DNA from: Pseudomonas jessenii
Lineage (GTDB): Bacteria; Pseudomonadota; Gammaproteobacteria; Pseudomonadales; Pseudomonadaceae
Direction: 5' to 3'
NCBI RefSeq assembly: GCF_002236115.1
Contig: NZ_NIWT01000003.1
Span: 787,070 to 851,069, forward strand
DNA length: 64,000 bases
Shown one piece after another: positions 20,589-29,463 of this stretch. The position numbers were made by a program, and so were the translations under genes. How positions within the stretch are numbered: position 1 is the first letter of the stretch; each line of letters opens with the position of its first letter. The notes under the pieces were generated by a model that saw nothing but the letters and a program-made list of their open reading frames with translations, made no database searches and was not told the origin of the DNA.

Positions 20589-20823
20589 TCAAAGTCGCTG
20601 ATGGTGACGTGAAGCCGGCAATTGTCCTACTTCGACGGAATCAGAACAACTACTCGATATCTATCGCCCCATCAGGCGCCGCCGCGGGTTGCGAGCGGTT
20701 CTCGTTTACACAAGCATCAGGGCGACGCGGATCGGGCTGGCAGGTAAATTGCCGGGCCGGTTATGTTTGCTCGAAAGCTTGTGTCATGATGATCCGACCG
20801 CAGGTTAGTCGTCCTCTTCCTAT

Positions 20824-22548
20824 ATGAATAGATCCTCCGCGTTGCTCCTCGCTCTTGTCTTCCTCAGCGGCTGCCAGGCCTTGGCACCCGTTTCGTCGGA
20901 CGGTGCGCCGCCGGTTGAAGACAGCACCCCGGCCCCTGAAAAGCTCAAGGTCTACAGCCCATTCAGCGAGGAAACCATCTTCAGCCTGTTGAGCGCCGAA
21001 CTGGCTGGCCAGCGCAATCGTTTTGACATTGCCCTGGACAACTATGTGACCCAGGCCATCAACACCCAGGATCCGGGCATCTCCGAGCGGGCATTTCGTA
21101 TCGCCGAATATCTGGGCGCCGACCAGGCAGCCCTGGATACTGCGCTGATCTGGGCCAGGAACGCCCCCGACGACCTCGAAGCGCAACGCGCCGCCGCCGT
21201 GCAACTGGCGCGCGCCGGGCGTTATGACGACTCCATGGTCTATATGGAGAAAGTCCTGCAAGGCAAAGGCGACACCCATTTCGACTTCCTTGCGCTATCC
21301 GCGGCCGACACCGACCAGGACACCCGCAACGGCTTGATGAAAAGCTTCGACCGTTTGTTGCAGCGTCATCCGGACAACGGCCAGCTGATTTTCGGCAAGG
21401 CCTTGCTGATGCAACAGGATGGCGACGCCAAGGGCGCGCTGAAGCTGCTGGAAGACAATCCGCCGGAGGACGGCGAAATTGCGCCGATCCTGCTGCGCGC
21501 ACGCCTGCTGCAAACCTTGAATCGCGGTGACGAAGCCCTGCCGCTGCTGCAGAAAAGCATCAAGAAATACCCGGACGACAAGCGCCTGCGCCTGACTTAC
21601 GCGAGGATGCTGGTTGAACAGGACCGCATGGACGACGCCAAGGCCGAGTTCTCGAGCCTGGTCCAGCAATACCCGGAAGACGACGAACTGCGTTACTCCC
21701 TGGCGCTGGTGTGCCTGGAAGCCAAGGACTGGAATGAGGCCAAGGGTCATCTTGAAGACCTGATCGCCCGGGAAAGCCATGTCGACTCGGCGCACCTGAA
21801 CCTCGGCCGCATCGCCGAAGAACAAAACGACCCGCAAGGCGCGCTGATCGAATACGCCAAGGTTGGCCCGGGCAACGACTTCCTGCCGGCGCAATTGCGT
21901 CAGGCCGACATCCTGATCAACAACGGCAAGACCGCCGAAGCGCAACGCAAGCTGGCGGCAGAACGCGATGAGCAGCCGGATTACGCCATCCAGTTGTACC
22001 TGATCGAAGTCGAAACCCTGTCCGCCAACAATCAGGGCGACAAGGCCTGGAATGCTCTGCAACAGGCCTTGCAGAAATACCCGGACGACCTGAACCTGCT
22101 CTACACCCGCGCCATGCAGGCGGAAAAACGCAATGACCTGGCGCAGATGGAAAAAGACCTGCGTACGATCATCAAGCGCGACCCGGACAATGCCATGGCG
22201 TTGAATGCCCTGGGCTACACCCTGTCCGACCGCACCACGCGCTACGCCGAAGCCAAGGCCCTGATCGAACAGGCACACCAGATCAGTCCGGAAGACCCGG
22301 CGGTACTCGACAGCCTTGGCTGGGTGAATTACCGCTTGGGCAATCTCGACGAAGCCGAGCGCCTGCTGCGCCAGGCCCTGGATCGCTTCCCCGATCAGGA
22401 AGTCGCCGCTCACCTGGGTGAAGTCCTGTGGGCCAACGGCAAACAGCGTGAAGCGAAACAAGTCTGGGGCAAGTTCCTCAAGGAACAGCCTGACAGCCCG
22501 ACCCTGCGCGGCACCATCAAACGCCTGACCGGATCAGAGACTCTTTAA
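20824..22548 (+). CDS. TPR-repeat lipoprotein (PA4667 type)
   Basis: A 574-residue outer-membrane-directed lipoprotein. The signal [17 protein letters not shown] ends at the lipobox LSGC with Cys17. The rest is a chain of tetratricopeptide repeats, seen as repeated W/Y..A...A..P patterns such as [18 protein letters not shown] and [20 protein letters not shown]. It matches PA4667-type proteins always found upstream of lolB. It is probably a scaffold for envelope assembly, but the partner is unknown. It is 4 bases from lolB and therefore in the same operon. Confidence 0.9.
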   Translation: MNRSSALLLALVFLSGCQALAPVSSDGAPPVEDSTPAPEKLKVYSPFSEETIFSLLSAELAGQRNRFDIALDNYVTQAINTQDPGISERAFRIAEYLGADQAALDTALIWARNAPDDLEAQRAAAVQLARAGRYDDSMVYMEKVLQGKGDTHFDFLALSAADTDQDTRNGLMKSFDRLLQRHPDNGQLIFGKALLMQQDGDAKGALKLLEDNPPEDGEIAPILLRARLLQTLNRGDEALPLLQKSIKKYPDDKRLRLTYARMLVEQDRMDDAKAEFSSLVQQYPEDDELRYSLALVCLEAKDWNEAKGHLEDLIARESHVDSAHLNLGRIAEEQNDPQGALIEYAKVGPGNDFLPAQLRQADILINNGKTAEAQRKLAAERDEQPDYAIQLYLIEVETLSANNQGDKAWNALQQALQKYPDDLNLLYTRAMQAEKRNDLAQMEKDLRTIIKRDPDNAMALNALGYTLSDRTTRYAEAKALIEQAHQISPEDPAVLDSLGWVNYRLGNLDEAERLLRQALDRFPDQEVAAHLGEVLWANGKQREAKQVWGKFLKEQPDSPTLRGTIKRLTGSETL

Positions 22549-22552
22549 AATT

Positions 22553-23170
22553 ATGTTTTTGCGCCATTTCATCGTTTTCAGCTTTATCGCCCTGCTCGCC
22601 GGTTGTGCCGGCCTGGGTCCCCGTGAGTCGGTCGAGGGCCATGGCAACGCCGCCCAATGGCGCGAGCACAAACAGCAACTGACCGGCCTCGATGGCTGGC
22701 AGATCGACGGCAAGATCGGCATCCGTGCCCCGAAAGACTCGGGCAGCGGCACGCTGTTCTGGTTGCAGCGCCAGGATTACTACGACATTCGCCTGTCGGG
22801 ACCACTGGGCCGCGGCGCGGCTCGCCTGACCGGACGCCCGGGCAAGGTGTCGCTGGAAGTCGCCAACCAGGGACGTTACGACGCGCCGAATCCGGAAGTG
22901 CTGCTCGAAGAACAGCTTGGCTGGAAGCTGCCGGTGTCCAACCTGGCCTGGTGGGTGCGCGGGCTCCCGGCTCCCGACAGCAAAAGTCGCCTGACCCTGG
23001 ACGGCGACAGCCGCCTGGCGAGCCTTGAACAGGATGGCTGGAAGATCGACTACACCGCCTACACCCAGCAAAACGGTTTCTGGCTACCCGAGCGCATCAA
23101 GCTCAGCGGCACCGACCTTGATGTCACGCTGGTGATCAAGATCTGGCAACCGCGCAAACTGGGGTCATGA
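22553..23170 (+). CDS. lolB: outer-membrane lipoprotein receptor LolB
   Basis: A 205-residue lipoprotein that takes lipoproteins from the periplasmic carrier LolA and inserts them in the outer membrane. The signal [20 protein letters not shown] has the lipobox LAGC with Cys18. The mature part shows typical LolB features: [20 protein letters not shown], then an alternating beta structure with [20 protein letters not shown]. It sits between the TPR lipoprotein and ispE, the usual order, and the next ATG follows one base after its stop. Confidence 0.94.
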   Translation: MFLRHFIVFSFIALLAGCAGLGPRESVEGHGNAAQWREHKQQLTGLDGWQIDGKIGIRAPKDSGSGTLFWLQRQDYYDIRLSGPLGRGAARLTGRPGKVSLEVANQGRYDAPNPEVLLEEQLGWKLPVSNLAWWVRGLPAPDSKSRLTLDGDSRLASLEQDGWKIDYTAYTQQNGFWLPERIKLSGTDLDVTLVIKIWQPRKLGS

Positions 23171-23171
23171 C

Positions 23172-24023
23172 ATGCCGGCCAATCGCCTGACGCTGCCCTC
23201 GCCAGCCAAACTCAATTTGATGCTGCACATCCTGGGTCGTCGCGAAGACGGCTACCACGAACTGCAGACGATGTTTCAGTTTCTCGATTACGGCGACGAA
23301 ATCACCTACGCCCTGCGCGATGACGGTGTCATTCATCTGCACACTGAGTTCGAAGGCGTTCCCCACGACAGCAATCTGATCGTCAAGGCCGCCAGAAAAC
23401 TGCAGGAACAATCCGCTTGCTCGCTGGGCGTCGATATCTGGATCGACAAGATCCTGCCCATGGGTGGCGGCATCGGTGGCGGCAGCTCGAATGCCGCAAC
23501 AACATTGCTGGGCTTGAATCATCTGTGGCAATTGGGCTGGGATGAAGATCGCCTGGCCGGGCTGGGGTTGACGCTGGGCGCCGACGTCCCGGTTTTCGTA
23601 CGTGGCCACGCGGCTTTCGCCGAGGGCGTGGGGGAGAAACTGACCCCTGTGGACCCGGAAGAACCGTGGTATCTGGTGCTGGTGCCGCAAGTCTCTGTTA
23701 GTACGGCAGAAATTTTTTCAGATCCGTTGTTGACACGTAACACTCCTCCCATTAAAGTGCGCCCCGTTCCCAAGGGAAACAGTCGAAATGACTGCTTGCC
23801 GGTGGTAACAAGGCGTTATCCAGAGGTACGTAACGCTTTGAATTTGTTAGGTAAATTTACCGAAGCAAAACTCACCGGAACTGGAAGTTGTGTGTTTGGG
23901 GGCTTCCCAAGCAAAGCTGAAGCTGATAAAGTCTCGGCCCTTCTGACAGAGACCCTTACAGGATTTGTAGCAAAAGGAAGCAACGTTTCGATGTTGCATC
24001 GCAAGCTGCAAAGTCTGCTCTAA
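23172..24023 (+). CDS. ispE: 4-diphosphocytidyl-2-C-methyl-D-erythritol kinase
   Basis: A 283-residue GHMP kinase of the MEP isoprenoid pathway. The N-terminal substrate-binding segment is [20 protein letters not shown]; the ATP-binding glycine-rich loop is [20 protein letters not shown] at residues 97-116. The C-terminal [10 protein letters not shown] completes the fold. The ATG follows lolB by one base. The last third of the gene (about 23690-24023) uses many AT-ending codons (GTT, AAA, GTA, TTA, AAT) unlike its first half. Confidence 0.95.
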   Translation: MPANRLTLPSPAKLNLMLHILGRREDGYHELQTMFQFLDYGDEITYALRDDGVIHLHTEFEGVPHDSNLIVKAARKLQEQSACSLGVDIWIDKILPMGGGIGGGSSNAATTLLGLNHLWQLGWDEDRLAGLGLTLGADVPVFVRGHAAFAEGVGEKLTPVDPEEPWYLVLVPQVSVSTAEIFSDPLLTRNTPPIKVRPVPKGNSRNDCLPVVTRRYPEVRNALNLLGKFTEAKLTGTGSCVFGGFPSKAEADKVSALLTETLTGFVAKGSNVSMLHRKLQSLL

Positions 24024-24059
24024 AGGAACCGATTACTGGGTAATCGTTGCAACAGATAC

Positions 24060-24134
24060 AGGGGCGTCGCCAAGCGGTAAGGCAGCAGGTTTTGATCCTG
24101 CCATGCGTTGGTTCGAATCCAGCCGCCCCTGCCA
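24060..24134 (+). tRNA. tRNA-Gln (UUG)
   Basis: A 75-base tRNA including the encoded CCA. The acceptor stem AGGGGCG pairs with CGCCCCT, the D arm reads GCCAAGCGGTAAGGC, and the anticodon arm CAGG-TTTTGAT-CCTG gives anticodon TTG. The T arm contains GGTTCGAATCC. It lies between ispE and prs as in other pseudomonads. Confidence 0.97.
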
Positions 24135-24180
24135 TTTTCCTATACTCATCCAGGTTACCCTCAGCCTTCAGGTACTGCGC

Positions 24181-25122
24181 GTGTCCAAGATGATGGTCTT
24201 TACGGGGAACGCTAACCCCGATCTGGCTCGGCGTGTCGTACGTCAGCTGCATATCCCTCTCGGTGACATCTCTGTCGGTAAATTCTCCGACGGCGAAATT
24301 ACAGCCGAGATCAATGAAAACGTTCGCGGTAAAGACGTCTTCATTATTCAGCCGACTTGCGCTCCGACCAACGATAACCTGATGGAACTGGTAGTGATGG
24401 CTGATGCCTTCCGCCGCTCCTCGGCTACTCGTATCACTGCTGTTATTCCTTACTTTGGTTATGCCCGTCAGGATCGCCGTCCGCGTTCCGCACGTGTGGC
24501 TATCAGCGCGAAAGTCGTGGCTGACATGCTTACCGTAGTCGGCATCGACCGTGTTCTCACGGTTGATCTGCATGCTGACCAAATCCAGGGTTTCTTCGAT
24601 ATTCCGGTAGATAACATCTACGGCTCCCCGGTTCTGGTGGATGACATCGAAGATCAGCGCTTCGAAAACCTGATGATCGTGTCCCCGGACATTGGTGGCG
24701 TCGTGCGTGCACGTGCCGTTGCCAAATCCCTGGGCGTGGATCTCGGGATCATCGACAAACGCCGTGAGAAAGCCAATCACTCTGAAGTGATGCATATCAT
24801 CGGTGATGTCGAAGGGCGTACCTGTATTCTGGTCGATGACATGGTCGATACCGCCGGCACCCTGTGCCACGCGGCCAAGGCCTTGAAAGAGCATGGCGCT
24901 GCCAAGGTTTTCGCCTACTGCACGCACCCTGTGCTGTCGGGTCGGGCGATCGAAAACATCGAAAATTCCGTGCTGGACGAGTTGGTGGTGACTAACACCA
25001 TTCCTCTGTCCGCTGCAGCACAAGCCTGTGCGCGTATCCGCCAACTGGATATCGCACCGGTAGTTGCCGAGGCGGTCCGCCGCATCAGCAATGAAGAATC
25101 GATCAGCGCGATGTTCCGCTAA
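24181..25122 (+). CDS. prs: ribose-phosphate pyrophosphokinase
   Basis: A 313-residue enzyme that makes PRPP from ribose-5-phosphate and ATP. The catalytic/flexible region [11 protein letters not shown] is at residues 129-139, the PRPP loop [14 protein letters not shown] at about 215-228. The GTG at 24181 is the right start by length; an upstream in-frame codon lies inside the tRNA. Its product feeds Hpt and Upp at the left of the window. Codons ending in T are common, suggesting high expression. A strong terminator follows. Confidence 0.97.
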   Translation: MSKMMVFTGNANPDLARRVVRQLHIPLGDISVGKFSDGEITAEINENVRGKDVFIIQPTCAPTNDNLMELVVMADAFRRSSATRITAVIPYFGYARQDRRPRSARVAISAKVVADMLTVVGIDRVLTVDLHADQIQGFFDIPVDNIYGSPVLVDDIEDQRFENLMIVSPDIGGVVRARAVAKSLGVDLGIIDKRREKANHSEVMHIIGDVEGRTCILVDDMVDTAGTLCHAAKALKEHGAAKVFAYCTHPVLSGRAIENIENSVLDELVVTNTIPLSAAAQACARIRQLDIAPVVAEAVRRISNEESISAMFR

Positions 25123-25161
25123 GGGCCCAGCCCTTCTCGAAATGTCTCGTTGACGAAAAGC

Positions 25162-25199
25162 GCCCCGCCCCGGCATTCCTGTCGGGGCGGGGCTTTTTT
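25162..25199 (+). terminator. rho-independent terminator of prs
   Basis: An 11-bp GC stem GCCCCGCCCCG/CGGGGCGGGGC with a short loop and a T-run, 39 bases after the prs stop. It separates prs from rplY, which has its own promoter region. Confidence 0.95.
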
Positions 25200-25264
25200 G
25201 CCCATATCGCCTTTAGCGCTGGTCGCAAACGCTGGGGCGAGTGTGGTTATTTTGGAGATACAAC

Positions 25265-25864
25265 ATGAACGATTTTACTCTGAATGCTGAAGTGCGTTCC
25301 GACCTGGGGAAAGGTGCGAGCCGCCGCCTGCGTCGTCTCGCAAGCCTGGTTCCAGCTGTAGTTTACGGTGGCGACAAAGCCCCTGAATCCATCAGCATGC
25401 TGGCCAAAGAAGTTGCCAAACTGCTCGAAAACGAAGCGGCTTACAGCCACATCATCGAGCTGAACGTTGGTGGCACCAAGCAGAACGTCGTGATCAAAGC
25501 CCTGCAGCGTCACCCGGCCAAAGGCCACGTGATGCACGCTGACTTCGTACGCGTAGTAGCCGGCCAGAAACTGACCGCTATCGTTCCAGTGCACTTCATC
25601 AACGAAGAAGCACCGACCAAGAAAGGCGGCGAAATCTCGCACGTTGTTGCCGAGATCGAAGTTTCCTGCCTGCCGAAAGATCTGCCTGAGTTCATCGAAG
25701 TCGACCTGGCTAACGCTGAAATCGGTTCGATCATTCACCTGTCGGACCTCAAGGCTCCTAAAGGCGTTGAGTTCGTGGCCCTGGCACACGGTGATGACAA
25801 GGCTGTTGCCAACGTCCACGCTCCACGTGTTGCTCCAGAAGCTGCAGAAGGCGCTGCAGAGTAA
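25265..25864 (+). CDS. rplY: 50S ribosomal protein bL25 (Ctc/TL5 type)
   Basis: A 199-residue long-form bL25. The N-terminal 5S rRNA-binding domain begins [20 protein letters not shown] and runs to about residue 90; the C-terminal Ctc/TL5 beta domain follows, and the end is Ala-rich (AAEGAAE). It stabilises 5S rRNA in the large subunit. The ATG at 25265 has TTTTGGAGA just upstream. Codon use is that of a highly expressed gene. Confidence 0.96.
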   Translation: MNDFTLNAEVRSDLGKGASRRLRRLASLVPAVVYGGDKAPESISMLAKEVAKLLENEAAYSHIIELNVGGTKQNVVIKALQRHPAKGHVMHADFVRVVAGQKLTAIVPVHFINEEAPTKKGGEISHVVAEIEVSCLPKDLPEFIEVDLANAEIGSIIHLSDLKAPKGVEFVALAHGDDKAVANVHAPRVAPEAAEGAAE

Positions 25865-25947
25865 TTTTACTCTGTACGCCGGAGTGACCGGAAACATCGC
25901 GGACTAGAGCATAGCGAGAAAGCGGGCGAGAACGCGGAGTTTACATC

Positions 25948-26037
25948 ATGGTAAATGAGCAATTTTCGTCCACTTTCGCCGCTATCCCTGATTGCGGCGA
26001 TGTTATCCACCACTCCAAGGAAGGGCCCCTATCGTGA
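25948..26037 (+). CDS. possible 29-aa leader peptide overlapping pth
   Basis: A short frame [20 protein letters not shown]... with a good ribosome-binding site (GGAG at 25936, 8 bases before the ATG). Its stop TGA overlaps the pth GTG in the sequence GTGA, the standard arrangement for translational coupling. The product has no recognisable domain. It may be a real small protein, a regulatory upstream frame, or chance. Confidence 0.4.
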   Translation: MVNEQFSSTFAAIPDCGDVIHHSKEGPLS

Positions 26038-26618
26038 CTGCCATCAAACTGATCGTTGGCCTGGGAAATCCAGGCGCTGAATACGAACAGACCCGGCATA
26101 ACGCAGGGGCCCTTTTTGTTGAGCGCATCGCGAACGCACAAGGCGTAAACCTTGTGGCGGACCGCAAATATTTCGGCCTGACCGGGCGCTATTCGCATCA
26201 GGGTCAGGATGTTCGTCTGCTGATTCCCACCACGTACATGAACCGCAGCGGCCAGGCCGTGGCGGCCCTTGCAGGTTTCTTCCGCATCAAGCCTGAAGAA
26301 ATCCTCGTGGCACACGACGAACTCGACCTGCCTCCAGGCGTCGCCAAACTCAAAGTGGGCGGTGGCCATGGCGGTCACAACGGGCTGCGCGACATCATTG
26401 CGCAACTGGGCAATCAGAACACTTTCCACCGCCTGCGGCTTGGCATCGGTCATCCGGGCGTCGCCAGTATGGTTTCAAATTTCGTCCTGGGTCGTGCGCC
26501 ACGCGCCGAACAGGAAAAACTCGATGCCAGCATCGACTTTGCCCTCGGCGTGCTGCCGGATATCCTCGCCGGGGAATGGAACCGCGCGATGAAAAACCTG
26601 CACAGCCAGAAGGCCTGA
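26034..26618 (+). CDS. pth: peptidyl-tRNA hydrolase
   Basis: A 194-residue enzyme that frees tRNA from stalled peptidyl-tRNA. The active-site region [18 protein letters not shown] gives catalytic His22; the later [20 protein letters not shown] and GGHNGLRDI are family motifs. The start is GTG with an AAGGAAGG ribosome-binding site. It overlaps the stop of a 29-codon frame and is followed after 22 bases by ychF, its usual partner. Confidence 0.97.
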   Translation: MTAIKLIVGLGNPGAEYEQTRHNAGALFVERIANAQGVNLVADRKYFGLTGRYSHQGQDVRLLIPTTYMNRSGQAVAALAGFFRIKPEEILVAHDELDLPPGVAKLKVGGGHGGHNGLRDIIAQLGNQNTFHRLRLGIGHPGVASMVSNFVLGRAPRAEQEKLDASIDFALGVLPDILAGEWNRAMKNLHSQKA

Positions 26619-26640
26619 CTCTTATCCGAGGGGAAACACC

Positions 26641-27741
26641 ATGGGATTCAATTGCGGCATCGTCGGCCTGCCTAACGTCGGCAAGTCCACCCTGTTCAAC
26701 GCCCTGACCAAATCCGGGATCGCGGCCGAGAACTTCCCCTTCTGCACCATCGAGCCTAACAGCGGTATCGTGCCGATGCCGGATCCGCGTCTGGATGCCC
26801 TGGCAGCCATCGTCAATCCAAAGCGCATCCTGCCGACCACCATGGAATTCGTCGACATCGCGGGCCTGGTTGCCGGCGCGTCGAAAGGTGAAGGCCTGGG
26901 CAACAAGTTCCTGGCCAACATCCGTGAAACCGATGCCATCGCCCACGTGGTCCGCTGCTTCGAAGACGAGAACGTGATTCACGTTTCCAACAGCGTCGAC
27001 CCGAAACGCGACATCGAAATCATCGACCTGGAACTGATCTTCGCCGACCTCGACAGCTGCGAGAAGCAACTGCAGAAAGTCGCGCGCAACGCCAAGGGCG
27101 GTGACAAGGACGCAGTGGTCCAGAAAGGCCTGCTGGAGCAACTGATCGCTCACTTCACCGAAGGCAAGCCGGCGCGCAGCCTGATGAAGAACATGGGCAC
27201 CGACGAGAAAGCAGTGATCAAGGGCTTCCACCTGCTGACCACCAAACCGGTCATGTACATCGCCAACGTCGCTGAAGACGGTTTCGAGAACAACCCGCAC
27301 CTGGACGTTGTACGTGCCATCGCCGAAGAAGAAGGCGCCGTGGTTGTTCCGGTGTGCAACAAGATCGAAGCGGAAATCGCCGAGCTCGATGACGGCGAAG
27401 AAAAAGACATGTTCCTCGAAGCCCTGGGCCTCGAAGAGCCTGGCCTGAACCGCGTGATCCGCGCCGGCTACGAAATGCTGCACCTGCAGACCTACTTCAC
27501 CGCCGGTGTCGAAGAAGTCCGTGCCTGGACCGTCCGCGTCGGTGCCACCGCACCACAAGCCGCTGGCGTGATCCACACCGACTTCGAAAAAGGCTTCATC
27601 CGCGCCGAAGTGATCGCCTACAACGACTTCATCCAGTACAAGGGCGAAGCCGGTACCAAGGAAGCCGGTAAATGGCGCCTGGAAGGCAAGGATTACATCG
27701 TTAAAGACGGCGACGTGATGCACTTCCGCTTCAACGTGTAA
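26641..27741 (+). CDS. ychF: redox-regulated ATPase YchF (Obg-like)
   Basis: A 366-residue P-loop ATPase of the Obg group. The Walker A motif GLPNVGKST is at residues 9-17. The position that gives guanine specificity in GTPases reads IANVAE instead of NKxD, the mark of the ATP-using YchF family. A C-terminal TGS-like domain ends HFRFNV. It binds ribosomes and affects oxidative stress response. Terminator follows. Confidence 0.96.
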   Translation: MGFNCGIVGLPNVGKSTLFNALTKSGIAAENFPFCTIEPNSGIVPMPDPRLDALAAIVNPKRILPTTMEFVDIAGLVAGASKGEGLGNKFLANIRETDAIAHVVRCFEDENVIHVSNSVDPKRDIEIIDLELIFADLDSCEKQLQKVARNAKGGDKDAVVQKGLLEQLIAHFTEGKPARSLMKNMGTDEKAVIKGFHLLTTKPVMYIANVAEDGFENNPHLDVVRAIAEEEGAVVVPVCNKIEAEIAELDDGEEKDMFLEALGLEEPGLNRVIRAGYEMLHLQTYFTAGVEEVRAWTVRVGATAPQAAGVIHTDFEKGFIRAEVIAYNDFIQYKGEAGTKEAGKWRLEGKDYIVKDGDVMHFRFNV

Positions 27742-27755
27742 GCCATACGCCCAAG

Positions 27756-27787
27756 AAAAAGCCGCGTTTGATACGCGGCTTTTTTTG
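27756..27787 (+). terminator. rho-independent terminator of ychF
   Basis: Stem AGCCGCGT/ACGCGGCT flanked by A-run and T-run, just after the ychF stop. Confidence 0.93.
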
Positions 27788-27805
27788 TGCCTTGTTTTTG
27801 CTTTT

Positions 27806-27897
27806 CTGTGGGAGCGAGCTTGCTCGCGATAGCGGTGTGTCAGCCAACAAAGATACTGACTGACACTCCGTCATCGCGAGCAAGCTCGCTCCCACAG
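27806..27897. repeat. REP pair (BIME-like), copy 4
   Basis: Inverted units CTGTGGGAGCGAGCTTGCTC and GAGCAAGCTCGCTCCCACAG, linker containing AAGATACTGACTGACACT. It lies between the convergent ychF and the exporter gene. Confidence 0.9.
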
Positions 27898-27912
27898 GGG
27901 ATTTGTGCTGGA

Positions 27913-29130
27913 TCAGGACTTTTTCGTACGCGGCAGGAAGATCGCCAGCACCCCAAACAGCGGCAGGAACGAACACAGGTAGTACACGTATTCGATGCCG
28001 TGAATATCCGCCAGATGGCCCAGCAACGCCGCGCCAATCCCGCCGAAGCCGAACATCAAACCGAAGAATATCCCGGCGATCATCCCGACATTACCCGGCA
28101 CCAGTTCCTGGGCGTACACCACGATGGCCGAGAACGCCGAGGCGAGGATGAAGCCGATGACCACGCTGAGGATGCTGGTCCAGAACAGGTCGACATGGGG
28201 CAGCAGCAAGGTGAACGGCGCAACGCCGAGGATCGAGAACCAGATCACCGCCTTGCGCCCGATCCTGTCACCGATCGGCCCGCCAAAGAACGTCCCCGCC
28301 GCGACCGCGCCGAGAAACAGGAACAGGTGCAACTGCGAGCTGGCCACCGACAGGTCGAACTTCTCGATCAGATAAAACGTGAAGTAGCTGGTGAGGCTCG
28401 ACATGTAGAAATACTTGGAGAACACCAGTAACCCGAGCACCACCAGCGCACTGGTCACTCGGCCCTTGGACAAACCGTGAGTCGCCGCCTGGCCTTGCTT
28501 GAGCTTGAACAGGTTCAAATGGTTGGCGTACCAGCGGCTGATCCGGTAGAGCACGAAAAGCGCAAACACCGCGAACAGGCCGAACCAGGCCACCTGCCCT
28601 TGACCGTAGGGAATGATGATCGCCGCCGCCAACAACGGGCCGAACGCCGAGCCTGCGTTACCGCCGACCTGGAAGGTCGATTGCGCAAGCCCGAAGCGTC
28701 CGCCTGAAGCCAGGCGCGCCACGCGGGACGCTTCCGGGTGGAAGGTCGATGAACCGATGCCGATCAGCCCCGCCGCCAACAGGATTAGCGGGAAGCTGCC
28801 GACCACCGACATCATCAGAATCCCGACCAGGGTGCAGACCGTACCCGCCGGCAACAACCAGGGCTTGGGATGACGATCGGTGTAGTAACCGACCCACGGC
28901 TGCAGCAGCGAGGCCGTCAACTGGAACGTCAGGGTGATCAGGCCGACCTGAGTGAAGGTCAGGCCATAGTTGGCCTTGAGCATCGGATAGATCGACGGCA
29001 GCACCGACTGGATCAAGTCGTTGATCAAATGCGCCAGCGCTACCGCGCCGATGATGCGCATCACCAGGGGACTGCTTTGGGGCGTAGCGGACGCCGGCAC
29101 TGAGCCGGTCTGGGCGTTGCTGATAGCCAT
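27913..29130 (-). CDS. MFS exporter, fosmidomycin-resistance (Fsr) type
   Basis: A 405-residue inner-membrane transporter with about 12 hydrophobic segments. The first reads LVMRIIGAVALAHLINDLIQ, and the Fsr-type segment LPSIYPMLKANYGLTFTQVG follows; the loop motif GYYTDRHPKPW is in the usual place between helices 2 and 3. The start at 29130 has AGGAGG upstream. Fsr-type proteins export fosmidomycin and some antimicrobials; the natural substrate is unknown. It is the first gene of a block absent from the conserved ychF/tRNA-Met neighbourhood as I remember it. Confidence 0.88.
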   Translation of the reverse strand: MAISNAQTGSVPASATPQSSPLVMRIIGAVALAHLINDLIQSVLPSIYPMLKANYGLTFTQVGLITLTFQLTASLLQPWVGYYTDRHPKPWLLPAGTVCTLVGILMMSVVGSFPLILLAAGLIGIGSSTFHPEASRVARLASGGRFGLAQSTFQVGGNAGSAFGPLLAAAIIIPYGQGQVAWFGLFAVFALFVLYRISRWYANHLNLFKLKQGQAATHGLSKGRVTSALVVLGLLVFSKYFYMSSLTSYFTFYLIEKFDLSVASSQLHLFLFLGAVAAGTFFGGPIGDRIGRKAVIWFSILGVAPFTLLLPHVDLFWTSILSVVIGFILASAFSAIVVYAQELVPGNVGMIAGIFFGLMFGFGGIGAALLGHLADIHGIEYVYYLCSFLPLFGVLAIFLPRTKKS

Positions 29131-29302
29131 GGGAATTTCCAGACAACAGGAGGTACGAACGTGCAGGTGCGCCAATGTGCCATTTTTCGGTGCGGCAACG
29201 CCATCCCCTTAGCCTGCTAACGACCTCGTTTTTCATCACCACAACCTTGATGGCGCAAAGCCATGGTCTGAATCTTGCCTTCCTTGTCTGCTTGAACGCG
29301 GC

Positions 29303-29317
29303 CTCCTTACAAAGGAG
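29303..29317 (+). promoter_or_regulatory. hairpin sequestering a Shine-Dalgarno site
   Basis: CTCCTT and AAGGAG form a 6-bp stem with a 3-base loop. The AAGGAG is the ribosome-binding site of the 21-codon frame at 29325, so the stem could close it. This is a sequence observation; regulation is inferred. Confidence 0.4.
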
Positions 29318-29324
29318 ACCGACA

Positions 29325-29390
29325 ATGGGAAGTTTCGCTACAGAGTCAGCCTACAGAGCGGACAAGGGTGAACTTTCGAGGCCTTTTTAG
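29325..29390 (+). CDS. possible 21-aa micropeptide upstream of the chemoreceptor
   Basis: A short frame MGSFATESAYRADKGELSRP... preceded by a near-perfect AAGGAG with 7-base spacing. It ends 73 bases before the chemoreceptor start. It may be a leader peptide or a chance frame. The surrounding 333 bases between the exporter and the chemoreceptor hold no other gene I can support. Confidence 0.35.
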   Translation: MGSFATESAYRADKGELSRPF

Positions 29391-29463
29391 AGGGCACGAG
29401 TCGGGGGTGCGACAACCTCCGTCGCACGCCAATAGTGCGTGGTGTCCAGAGGAGTCATGGGGC

